Source: JBECKW01 sp040235505
GTDB taxonomy: Bacteria; Desulfobacterota; Desulfobacteria; Desulfobacterales; JAFDDL01
Assembly (NCBI GenBank): GCA_040235505.1
Contig: JBECKW010000136.1
Span: forward strand, 1-64,000
Length of the DNA: 64,000 bases
Reading direction: 5' to 3'
Part shown: positions 26,032 to 33,673 of the stretch, piece after piece
Position numbering within the stretch: the first letter of the stretch is position 1
Layout: each line of letters starts with the position of its first letter
The notes under the pieces: model-generated
What the model was told of the DNA's origin: nothing
The model's input: only the letters and a program-made list of their open reading frames with translations
The model's database searches: none
Translations under genes and position numbers: made by a program

Positions 26032-28116
26032 TCAGGCGACCTTCTTTTTTTCATGAAATTCTTTTTCGAGAATTTCGGAAACCTGCTTGGGTACCTGCTT
26101 ATATGTCGCAAACTCCATGGTGAACTGGGCCTGTCCCTGGGTAAGAGACCGGATGACCGTGGAATAGCCGAACATCTCGGACAGAGGTACCTGGGCTTCG
26201 ATAATGGTAAAGGGTCCTTCGTCCTGGGAACCGATAATCATTCCACGCCGCTGATTCAAAGATCCCATGACCGCCCCCTGAAAGTCGGTGGGGGTTTCCA
26301 CAACCACCTTCATAATCGGCTCATGGATAACCGGCTTTGCCTTTGCATATCCTTCCAGGAATGCTCCCCTTGCGGCCGCTTGAAACGCCATGTCGGATGA
26401 ATCGACCGAGTGTGAAGCGCCGTCGTTGATCACCACCCGCACGCCCGTGACCGGGTATTCCATTTTGGGCCCCTTGGCGAGGCACATGCGGAAACCCTTC
26501 TCACATGCGGGGATATATTGTGTCGGGATGGCCCCCCCGGTAACCTGATTGTCGAATATAAAATCATCTTCGGGTGCAGGCTCGATAAATCCGGCAATCC
26601 GTCCATACTGGCCGGCGCCGCCGGTCTGTTTTTTGTGGATGTAATCAAAGGCCGCATGCTGGGTGATGGTCTCCCGATAGGCGACCTGGGGCTGACCGGT
26701 GATCACTTCGGCACTATATTCCCGTTTCATTCGCTCCACGTAGACTTCAAGATGAAGTTCCCCCATTCCCTGGATGATGGTTTCATTGGTTTCATCATCC
26801 ACATACGTCTTAAATGTCGGGTCCTCCTTGGTGAATCGATTGAGGGCCTTTGACATATTGATCTGTGCCTTGTTGTCCTTGGGGCGAAGCGCAAGGGAAA
26901 TAACCGGATCCGGGACGAACATGGAGGTCATTGTCAAACTGAGTCCCGGCGCCGAAAAGGTATCTCCCGAAGCACAATCGATGCCGAACATGGCACCGAT
27001 GAAACCGGCCGGAATGACATCGATGTCTTCCATCTGATTGGCATGCATTCGGCAGAGTCGGCCGACCTTGTGTTTTTTTCCGGTCCGGGCATTGATGATG
27101 GTGTCACCTTTGGAAATGCTTCCCTGGTAAACCCGGATGTAGGTAAGCTGACCGTATGGGCCATCCTCCAGTTTGAAGGCCAGAGAGACCAGCGGCGAGT
27201 TCACATCGCCGGTGAGCGTCACCTCTTTTTCGTTCTCGTTCATGTCCAGCGCCTTGTTTTCCACATCCAGCGGGCAGGGCAGCAAGGTGTTGACTGCGTC
27301 CAGCAACGGCTGAACAGCTTTGTTTTTATAGGCGGATCCCATCAGCACCGGCGTAATTTGGCGGGTGATGACCCCATTTCGAAGCGCGGACCAGAGAAGC
27401 GCCGGGGAGATTTCCTTTTCTTCAAGAACCGCCTCGGTCAGCTCGTCGGAAAACAGGCTGGCCTTGTCGATGAGCTGCTCACGACGTTCCGCGGCTTCCG
27501 ACGCCATTGATTCCGGGATAGGTTCAACCCGAACTTTTTCACCGTTATCCCCGTCAAAATAATACGCTTCCATGGTGACAAGATCCACGACACCCTGAAA
27601 ATCGGCTTCAAGGCCGATGGGCATCTGAAGCGCCACAGCTTCATGACCGAGTTTTTCCCGAAGTTGGTCGATCACCCGTTCCGGATTGGCGCCGCTTCGA
27701 TCGCATTTATTGATAAATGCAATACAAGGCACATTGTAACGTTTCATCTGTTGATCAACGGTGATGGACTGTGATTGGACGCCGCCTACGGAACAAAGAA
27801 CGAGAATGGCGCCGTCAAGCACACGAAGCGACCGTTCCACCTCGATGGTGAAATCCACATGACCCGGTGTATCGATGATGTTGATCTCGCTTCCTTTCCA
27901 CTGACAAAAAGTCGCTGCCGACGCAATGGTAATGCCGCGCTCTTTTTCGAGTTCCATGGAGTCCATGGTGGCACCGACACCGTCTTTTCCTTTGACGTCG
28001 TGAATGGCATGGATGCGCTGTGTGTAAAAGAGGATACGTTCCGTCAGGGTGGTTTTCCCTGAATCGATATGTGCGCTGATTCCGATGTTTCTTACTCTAT
28101 TGATGTCGTATTTCAT
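26032..28116 (-). CDS. fusA: Elongation factor G, spd/mitochondrial-EFG1 type
   Basis: 694 residues from ATG 28116, with GAGG 7 nt upstream. G1 is AHIDSGKTTLTERILFYT, followed by the distinctive HDVKGKDGVGATMDSMELEKERGIT; G3 is DTPGHVDF; G4 is NKCDR rather than NKMDR; all later EF-G domains follow. The AHIDSGKTTLTE and GKDGVGA-MDSMELE pattern is that of mitochondrial EFG1 and the bacterial spdEFG1 group (spirochaetes, planctomycetes, deltaproteobacteria), not canonical FusA (AHIDAGKTTTTERI). It catalyses ribosomal translocation. It stands alone outside an str operon. Confidence 0.93.
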   Translation of the reverse strand: MKYDINRVRNIGISAHIDSGKTTLTERILFYTQRIHAIHDVKGKDGVGATMDSMELEKERGITIASAATFCQWKGSEINIIDTPGHVDFTIEVERSLRVLDGAILVLCSVGGVQSQSITVDQQMKRYNVPCIAFINKCDRSGANPERVIDQLREKLGHEAVALQMPIGLEADFQGVVDLVTMEAYYFDGDNGEKVRVEPIPESMASEAAERREQLIDKASLFSDELTEAVLEEKEISPALLWSALRNGVITRQITPVLMGSAYKNKAVQPLLDAVNTLLPCPLDVENKALDMNENEKEVTLTGDVNSPLVSLAFKLEDGPYGQLTYIRVYQGSISKGDTIINARTGKKHKVGRLCRMHANQMEDIDVIPAGFIGAMFGIDCASGDTFSAPGLSLTMTSMFVPDPVISLALRPKDNKAQINMSKALNRFTKEDPTFKTYVDDETNETIIQGMGELHLEVYVERMKREYSAEVITGQPQVAYRETITQHAAFDYIHKKQTGGAGQYGRIAGFIEPAPEDDFIFDNQVTGGAIPTQYIPACEKGFRMCLAKGPKMEYPVTGVRVVINDGASHSVDSSDMAFQAAARGAFLEGYAKAKPVIHEPIMKVVVETPTDFQGAVMGSLNQRRGMIIGSQDEGPFTIIEAQVPLSEMFGYSTVIRSLTQGQAQFTMEFATYKQVPKQVSEILEKEFHEKKKVA

Positions 28117-28206
28117 GACAAACCTCGATTTTTTCTGGCCAAACAAATGATTGGGGCAGGATTTTCTCGAAATTTTCCTGTGAACCCGACGCCCAACCTG
28201 TCAAAT

Positions 28207-28247
28207 AAAAAACCCTTCATTTGGACGCTGTTCACCAGATGAGGGGT
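28207..28247 (-). terminator. Terminator-like hairpin in the fusA leader (possible attenuator)
   Basis: On the minus strand ACCCCTCATCTGG and CCAAATGAAGGGT form a 13-bp stem with two G-T pairs around a 10-nt loop, followed by a run of six T. It lies about 90 nt before the fusA ATG and about 90 nt after a strong promoter, with no convincing gene between. Either it ends a short RNA or it attenuates fusA. The rest of the gene-free stretch 28248-28553 holds only the promoter described next. Confidence 0.6.
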
Positions 28248-28334
28248 ATCTGATTGCACTGTATCAGAATGATGTGTGTTGTCTTTCCGCACAACCGTGA
28301 TGCTTTTATAAACCGCCATAACTAAATCCAAAAA

Positions 28335-28363
28335 TATATATGCTTGAAACGATGATATGTCAA
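28335..28363 (-). promoter_or_regulatory. Sigma-70-type promoter driving the fusA leader
   Basis: On the minus strand TTGACA (28363-28358), exactly 17-nt spacer, TATATA (28340-28335). The predicted start near 28328 gives a leader of about 210 nt before fusA that contains the terminator-like hairpin. Confidence 0.6.
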
Positions 28364-28553
28364 TAGGAAAATGTGGCTAAATAAAAAGCAGTTGGAAAAT
28401 TTTAATTATTAGGATAGATATGAAACACAAATCGGGCACATTCTTGAATGTGTTGCTTTTAAAAGGAAATTCAACTCCTATCCTGCCGGTTAGCAAGCAA
28501 TCTGTATTTTCCAGCTTATAAAAATACCGGCATGGGGAGAGTGGAGATACTAT

Positions 28554-30488
28554 ATGGAAGCTTTGGACTGGATTGAACGTAACGTCCATACAAAATTGGT
28601 AGACGCCGAAACTGCGGTGTCGAAGATCAAGAGGGGCAGCCGGGTATTTATCGGTACCGGATGTGGAGAGCCCCAGCACTTGATCAGAAGCATGATTGCC
28701 GACACGAGCCTTCAGGACATCATGCTTTATCAAATGCTGTCTATTACCCTTTCTGAGTACGTGGATGACCCTGCTTTTCTTCGGCGGTTTCAGGTACGTC
28801 TTTTTTTTATCAGCCAGGCCATGCGAAAGGCAGCTTTTGAAGGTAAAATAGAATACATCCCCGCATATCTTTCCCAGATTCCGGAATTATTCCACAGCCA
28901 TCGGATCGGATTGGATGTGGCGCTGGTGCAAGTCAGCCCGCCCGATCAATTCGGGTATTGCAGTTTGGGGGTTTCCGTCGACATTACCAAGGCTGCTTTT
29001 GAAAATGCGCGCATGGTAATTGCGCAGGTGAACCCGAAGATGCCGAAAACATGCGGCGACACCTTTGTTCACGTAGATGAAATCGATTATCTTGTATGGC
29101 ATGAAGAGCCGATCGTCACCTCGGTCCCGAAAATGCAGGACGATTCCATTACCCGGAGAATCGGCCATTTTGTGTCGCAGCTCGTGGACGACGGCTCTAC
29201 AATCCAGATAGGATTCGGTTCCCTTCCGTTTGCGATACTGAAATATCTGGATCGGAAGAAAGATCTGGGGATACACACACAGCTTGTTACAGACGGGCTC
29301 ATCCCTTTAATCGAAAAGAAGGTGATCACCAACCGAAAAAAAACATTACTGCCCGGACGTATCGTTGCATCCCTCTGCATGGGATCCGAGAAACTTTATG
29401 AGTATGTCAATGACAACCCGGCGTTTTATTTCCGAGCCTCGGACTTTGTAAACGATCCCACGGAAATCGCCCGGAACGACAATCTCATTTCCATCAGCTC
29501 GGCATTGGAGGTCGATCTGACGGGACAAATATGCACGGACTCTGTGGGACATTTGTTTTACAGCGGCATTGGAGACCAGGTTGATTTTATCCGTGGGAGT
29601 GCCATGTCCAGGGGCGGGTTTTCCATTATCGCCATGCCGTCCACCGCAAAAAACGGGAAAGTGTCGAGGATTGTACCCCATCTGAGCGAAGGCGCCGGTG
29701 TGGCGACGACGCGAGGAGATGTGAATTTCGTGATCACGGAATACGGGATTGCCGAACTCCAAGGCAAGGGAATTTACCAGCGCGTTATGGAACTTGCGCA
29801 GATTGCCCACCCGAAATTCCGCGCAGCCCTTGTGGAGGTGGCCAAAAAGCGCCATTACATTTTCGCCGACCAGATACCGCCGTCACAGGAAGACCTTCTT
29901 TTTATCGAAGGATATAAAAGCACATACGAAATTAAAAACGGCAAAACAGTTGAATTTCGTCCGCTTCTGCCATCGGATGAATTCGCCTATCGAAATTTCT
30001 TCTATTCGCTTCAGGAAAAAACAATTTATTCGCGGTTCTTTTACAGGATGAAGCTTTTTTCCCATGAAATTGCGCAAAAACAATGGGCAAGCGTTGATTA
30101 TCGTAAAAATATTTCACTGGTGGGGCTTCTCCAAAGAAGGGGACACAAGGAAATAGTCGCCATCGGTTCCTATGCGTCAGCGGATAAGGATATGGCCGAG
30201 GTCGCGTTTGTTGTCAGGGAAGATATGCAGGGAATGGGGATTGCCACTTACCTGCTGGGGATTCTGGAGTCCATTGCCCGGGAAAATGATTATAAAGGGT
30301 TTGAAGCGACGGTCCTTCGGGAAAACAAATCGATGATTCATGTGTTCAAAAAGAAGTACCCGGATGTAAAGATTTCCAACAGCGGCGGCGGCGAAGTCAT
30401 GCTCAGGATGAATTTCGAATTCTGCGGAAGCGACGTCGAAATGAGCGCCAGCAGGGACAAGTCCTGTGTGCTGATTGGACCTGAATGA
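28554..30488 (+). CDS. Acetyl-CoA hydrolase/transferase-family protein with C-terminal GNAT domain
   Basis: 644 residues. Residues ~1-430 are a family I CoA-transferase (4-hydroxybutyrate/acetate CoA-transferase type), with GSRVFIGTGCGEPQHL near the N-terminus and the catalytic-Glu block VITEYGIAELQGKGI. After a linker, residues ~455-620 form a GNAT acetyltransferase with the acyl-CoA loop QGMGIATYL. It probably moves CoA between short-chain acids; the GNAT part may modify a protein or metabolite. The ATG has GGAG 7 nt upstream. It overlaps rsmG by 4 nt (ATGA). Confidence 0.86.
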   Translation: MEALDWIERNVHTKLVDAETAVSKIKRGSRVFIGTGCGEPQHLIRSMIADTSLQDIMLYQMLSITLSEYVDDPAFLRRFQVRLFFISQAMRKAAFEGKIEYIPAYLSQIPELFHSHRIGLDVALVQVSPPDQFGYCSLGVSVDITKAAFENARMVIAQVNPKMPKTCGDTFVHVDEIDYLVWHEEPIVTSVPKMQDDSITRRIGHFVSQLVDDGSTIQIGFGSLPFAILKYLDRKKDLGIHTQLVTDGLIPLIEKKVITNRKKTLLPGRIVASLCMGSEKLYEYVNDNPAFYFRASDFVNDPTEIARNDNLISISSALEVDLTGQICTDSVGHLFYSGIGDQVDFIRGSAMSRGGFSIIAMPSTAKNGKVSRIVPHLSEGAGVATTRGDVNFVITEYGIAELQGKGIYQRVMELAQIAHPKFRAALVEVAKKRHYIFADQIPPSQEDLLFIEGYKSTYEIKNGKTVEFRPLLPSDEFAYRNFFYSLQEKTIYSRFFYRMKLFSHEIAQKQWASVDYRKNISLVGLLQRRGHKEIVAIGSYASADKDMAEVAFVVREDMQGMGIATYLLGILESIARENDYKGFEATVLRENKSMIHVFKKKYPDVKISNSGGGEVMLRMNFEFCGSDVEMSASRDKSCVLIGPE

Positions 30489-31234
30489 CAGATCCTCAAT
30501 TGTCTCCGGATGAAGTCGCTTCAGATACCTTGAAACCAGACACCTTGAAATCAAATACCTGGGAATCAGATACCTGGGAATCAGATACCTGGGAACAGAT
30601 AATCATCTCCGGCGCCGCGAAAATGGGCATTCCCATCACCGGGCTTCAGTTGAAGCAGCTATGCCGATTTGCGGAAACGCTTCGTGAATGGAACCGGAAA
30701 ATAAACCTCACGGCCATTGTTGATCCTGAAGAGATTGCAGTGAAGCATTTTCTAGATTCAATGGCTGCCCTGCCGTATATTCCGGAAAAGGGCCGTATGC
30801 TTGATATCGGATCCGGTGGTGGATTCCCCGGATTGGTATTGGCGGTTTTTCGTCCATTTTTGAAAACTACTTCCCTTGACAGTGTTCGAAAAAAAATCAC
30901 CTTTCAACAGCATCTTATCCGGACCGTCGGACTCAAAGAGGCCAGTGCAGTCCATCGCCGGGCCGAACAGTTGAAATCCGAGTCGATGCAGCGCTACGAT
31001 ATAATCGTCAGCAGAGCTCTGGGCTCCCTTGGCATGTTTGTGAATCTGGCGCTTCCGCTTCTTGCAGAACACGGGGTGATCATTGCGTATAAAGGCGTGA
31101 TGGGCGACAAAGAGATGGATGAGATTGAAACATTGAAATCTGAGGACCCCGGCCTTTTGTTCGATCAGTGTGCATATTCGTTGCCGAAATCCGGTGATCG
31201 CCGCGCACTTGTGTTTATTCGCCGCTCCTCCTGA
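30485..31234 (+). CDS. rsmG: 16S rRNA (guanine527-N7)-methyltransferase RsmG
   Basis: 249 residues, some 35 longer than usual because of an N-terminal extension made of five-residue repeats (residues 13-37: SDTLK, PDTLK, SNTWE, SDTWE, SDTWE). The enzyme proper begins near residue 40. Motifs are WNRKINLTAI, the SAM-binding DIGSGGGFPGLVLAVF, and SRALGSL. It methylates G527 of 16S rRNA. The start overlaps the CoA-transferase stop by 4 nt. An internal start after the repeats is not supported by an obvious ATG. Confidence 0.93.
   Translation: MTDPQLSPDEVASDTLKPDTLKSNTWESDTWESDTWEQIIISGAAKMGIPITGLQLKQLCRFAETLREWNRKINLTAIVDPEEIAVKHFLDSMAALPYIPEKGRMLDIGSGGGFPGLVLAVFRPFLKTTSLDSVRKKITFQQHLIRTVGLKEASAVHRRAEQLKSESMQRYDIIVSRALGSLGMFVNLALPLLAEHGVIIAYKGVMGDKEMDEIETLKSEDPGLLFDQCAYSLPKSGDRRALVFIRRSS
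30521..30595 (+). repeat. In-frame 15-bp tandem repeat (five units) in rsmG
   Basis: Five consecutive 15-bp units, the last two identical (TCAGATACCTGGGAA), the others differing by 1-5 bases. The unit length keeps the reading frame, so copy number can change without disrupting the gene. Confidence 0.9.
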
Positions 31235-31248
31235 AAAATCCCCTGAAT

Positions 31249-31728
31249 TTACAGGCTATAATGCCGTACCCATAAACCTCCGTCCCGGATGGTGAGTTTT
31301 GCAAGTGAAACCGGTTTTTGATGCCGCGGCGGTCCGGCGCTTCCGGGATTTAGAAACATGACGCCATTCTCTTTTCTCATATCCGGAAGATGCGTGTGTC
31401 CGCTGATGACCATGTCGATACCTGCAGCGGATGGATCGATGGAAAGATGCGAGAGGTTATGAATGAGGTGAAATTTAAAACTCCTGAATTCAAACGTTTC
31501 CGCCTCGTTAAGAAAAGCCGCCACCATGCCGCTGTCCATATTGCCGCTGACGGCTGTGACCGGAGCAATGGATTCAAGGGCTTTCAGGATCTCGACGCTG
31601 CCGACGTCACCGGCATGGACAATCATATCCACAGCAGCGAAAAGTTCCTTGATTTCAGGTCGGAGCAACCCATGTGTGTCAGATATCACGCCAATGGTGC
31701 CGGCGTTCCCGGGTACTGCTGAATGCAT
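31249..31728 (-). CDS. YfcE/MJ0936-type metallophosphoesterase
   Basis: 159 residues. The calcineurin-like metal motifs are complete: GVISDTHG (DxH), HAGDVGS (GDxx), SGNMD (GNxD) and ISGHTHLP (GHxH). Small stand-alone proteins of this kind are phosphodiesterases of unclear physiological substrate. AAGGAA precedes the ATG. It converges with rsmG (14 nt apart). Confidence 0.9.
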   Translation of the reverse strand: MHSAVPGNAGTIGVISDTHGLLRPEIKELFAAVDMIVHAGDVGSVEILKALESIAPVTAVSGNMDSGMVAAFLNEAETFEFRSFKFHLIHNLSHLSIDPSAAGIDMVISGHTHLPDMRKENGVMFLNPGSAGPPRHQKPVSLAKLTIRDGGLWVRHYSL

Positions 31729-31831
31729 CGGTATTCCTTATTAAGCCGGAGAAAATCCCGGTTCCACTGAAAACAAACTAACCGCCTCAGCAATATATTC
31801 TTTCCATGGAAATAATTCAACCATTGGGTCG

Positions 31832-33541
31832 TCAGTTCCGTCGCTGCAATTTCTGCTTTTTTTCCGTGAGAATCCGTTTTTGAAGCTCCTTTCTTTTAAC
31901 ATTTTTCTCGATAAAAACCGGTTGGTTTGTGAACGGATCCAACCCGGTATAGTACATCAAACTCGAAAAAGTGGAAGGGGAGGGTGTGAAAATCTGGACC
32001 TGCTCCGGTGTCATCTTCAATTTCGTGTCCGCGAAATTTCTGAGTGTTTTCATGTGATGAATATCGCATCCCGGATGCGCTGCGATAAAATAATATGTGA
32101 GATGTTGGCGTCTTCCGGCATCTTGGGACAGGCGATCAAATTGACGCTTAAAATTCATCAGATGTTTAACGTTTTGTTTGCCCATTAATTTCAATATGTA
32201 TTCATCTATATGCTCAGGCGCGACCTTAAGTTGGCCGGAGACGTGATGAGAAACAAGATTTTTTAAATAGTCAGCACCGTGGCGCCTGTCGGCATTCAGG
32301 AGGTCATACCGAAGACCCGAACGGACGAACACATGACGAATGTTTTCCAGTGAGCGGATATGGATTAGCAGCCGGCTTTGAAGCTCGTGCGTCACGGGAA
32401 GGTTTGGACAAACGTCCGGAAACAGGCAGCGGCGATGCCGGCAGATTCCCTTTTGCAATTTTTTGTCACACTCAAACCCATACATATTGGCCGTGGCGCC
32501 TCCCACATCCTGGATGATCCCTTTGAAACCCGGCGATCGGGTAAAACGTTTTACCTCTGCGATGAGAGAAGCCTCGCTTCGCCATTGGACGGTTCGCCCC
32601 TGATGAACTCCGATCGCGCAGAAATTACATTCTCCGTAGCAGCCGCGATGCGTGATCAGTGAAAAGCGAATTGTCTCCAGCGCCCGGACTTCCCCAAGTT
32701 TTCGGTCAAACGGATGAATCTCATGGGTAAAGGGAAGCGCATGAAAATCGTCCAATTCCTGGCGGGTCGGAAGGGGAGGCGGAGGATTTTGAACCAGATA
32801 GCGAGTATCCTGAAGCTGATACAGGCCACGTGCGGTTATCGGGTCTGTCTCATCATAAAACCGCCGAAACATATCGATAAATGCAGGTTTGCTCCGCTGC
32901 ACCATTTCATGGGAGGGGAGTTCCAGATATCCGCTGACAGGTTGTGAAGAAATATAACACAGCCCTTTTAAATTACGGGGATCACCACCGGTTTCAAGCA
33001 TTCTGCCCAGTTCGACCACCGTTTTTTCAGCCATCCCGTAAAGAAGATAGTCGGCTTTGGCATCAAAAAGTATGGAACGACGCACCCGGTCTGACCAGAA
33101 ATCATAGTGTGATATGCGTCGAAGGCTTGCTTCAATCCCCCCAAGCACAATCGGACAAGTGTCCTTGAAATGCTGTCGGATAAGATGGCTGTAAACGATG
33201 GCCGCCCTGTCCGGTCTGCGGGTGTTTTGCCCGCCAGGCGTGAAATCATCCGACTTTCTCTTTTTTCGGGTCGCCGTGTAGTTGGCGACCATGGAATCAA
33301 TGCTGCCGCCGGTAACTCCCCAGAAAAGGTGCGGCGTTCCAAGTCTTTGAATGTCTTTTCCGGAATGGATATCCGGCTGCGAAATCACACCGACCCGAAA
33401 TCCCGCATTTAGCAGCGATCTGGCGATCATTGCGACACCGATATAGGGGCTGTCGATAAAGGCATCGCCGGTCACCAGTATCACATCGAGAGAATGCCAG
33501 CCGAGTTTTTGCATATCACTTCGAGTTGCAGGGATTACCAT
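31832..33541 (-). CDS. ygiQ: YgiQ-family radical SAM protein
   Basis: About 569 residues from ATG 33541 (AAAGGA upstream); the longer frame to 33643 would run over the likely promoter. An N-terminal B12-binding-like fold (DVILVTGDAFIDSPYIGVAMIA) is followed by a radical-SAM core with C-x3-C-x2-C (GCYGECNFCAIGVHQGR), a cysteine-rich segment (CRHRRCLFPDVCPNL) and a YgiQ-type C-terminus (IFTPSPSTFSSLMYYTGLDP). The reaction is not known. It is divergent from glgP. Confidence 0.88.
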   Translation of the reverse strand: MVIPATRSDMQKLGWHSLDVILVTGDAFIDSPYIGVAMIARSLLNAGFRVGVISQPDIHSGKDIQRLGTPHLFWGVTGGSIDSMVANYTATRKKRKSDDFTPGGQNTRRPDRAAIVYSHLIRQHFKDTCPIVLGGIEASLRRISHYDFWSDRVRRSILFDAKADYLLYGMAEKTVVELGRMLETGGDPRNLKGLCYISSQPVSGYLELPSHEMVQRSKPAFIDMFRRFYDETDPITARGLYQLQDTRYLVQNPPPPLPTRQELDDFHALPFTHEIHPFDRKLGEVRALETIRFSLITHRGCYGECNFCAIGVHQGRTVQWRSEASLIAEVKRFTRSPGFKGIIQDVGGATANMYGFECDKKLQKGICRHRRCLFPDVCPNLPVTHELQSRLLIHIRSLENIRHVFVRSGLRYDLLNADRRHGADYLKNLVSHHVSGQLKVAPEHIDEYILKLMGKQNVKHLMNFKRQFDRLSQDAGRRQHLTYYFIAAHPGCDIHHMKTLRNFADTKLKMTPEQVQIFTPSPSTFSSLMYYTGLDPFTNQPVFIEKNVKRKELQKRILTEKKQKLQRRN

Positions 33542-33566
33542 GACCATTCCTTTCATCTGCAGCGGT

Positions 33567-33594
33567 AAAATAACAGCAGCGATGAAATGTTCAA
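33567..33594 (-). promoter_or_regulatory. Likely promoter for ygiQ
   Basis: On the minus strand TTGAAC (33594-33589), 16-nt spacer, TATTTT (33572-33567), about 26 nt before the ATG at 33541. Its place inside the upstream extension of the frame supports the shorter start. Confidence 0.4.
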
Positions 33595-33673
33595 GAAAAA
33601 TAACTAAAATTTTAAGCCTGATAGCCCTTTTGAGCTTGACCATGCCGGCAATAGTCTGTCAATAATAATTCTA

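Noticed and set aside
28113..28331. 72-residue minus-strand frame in the fusA leader
   Set aside because: No Shine-Dalgarno, no motif, and it runs through the hairpin into the fusA start; a leader peptide cannot be excluded but is not supported.
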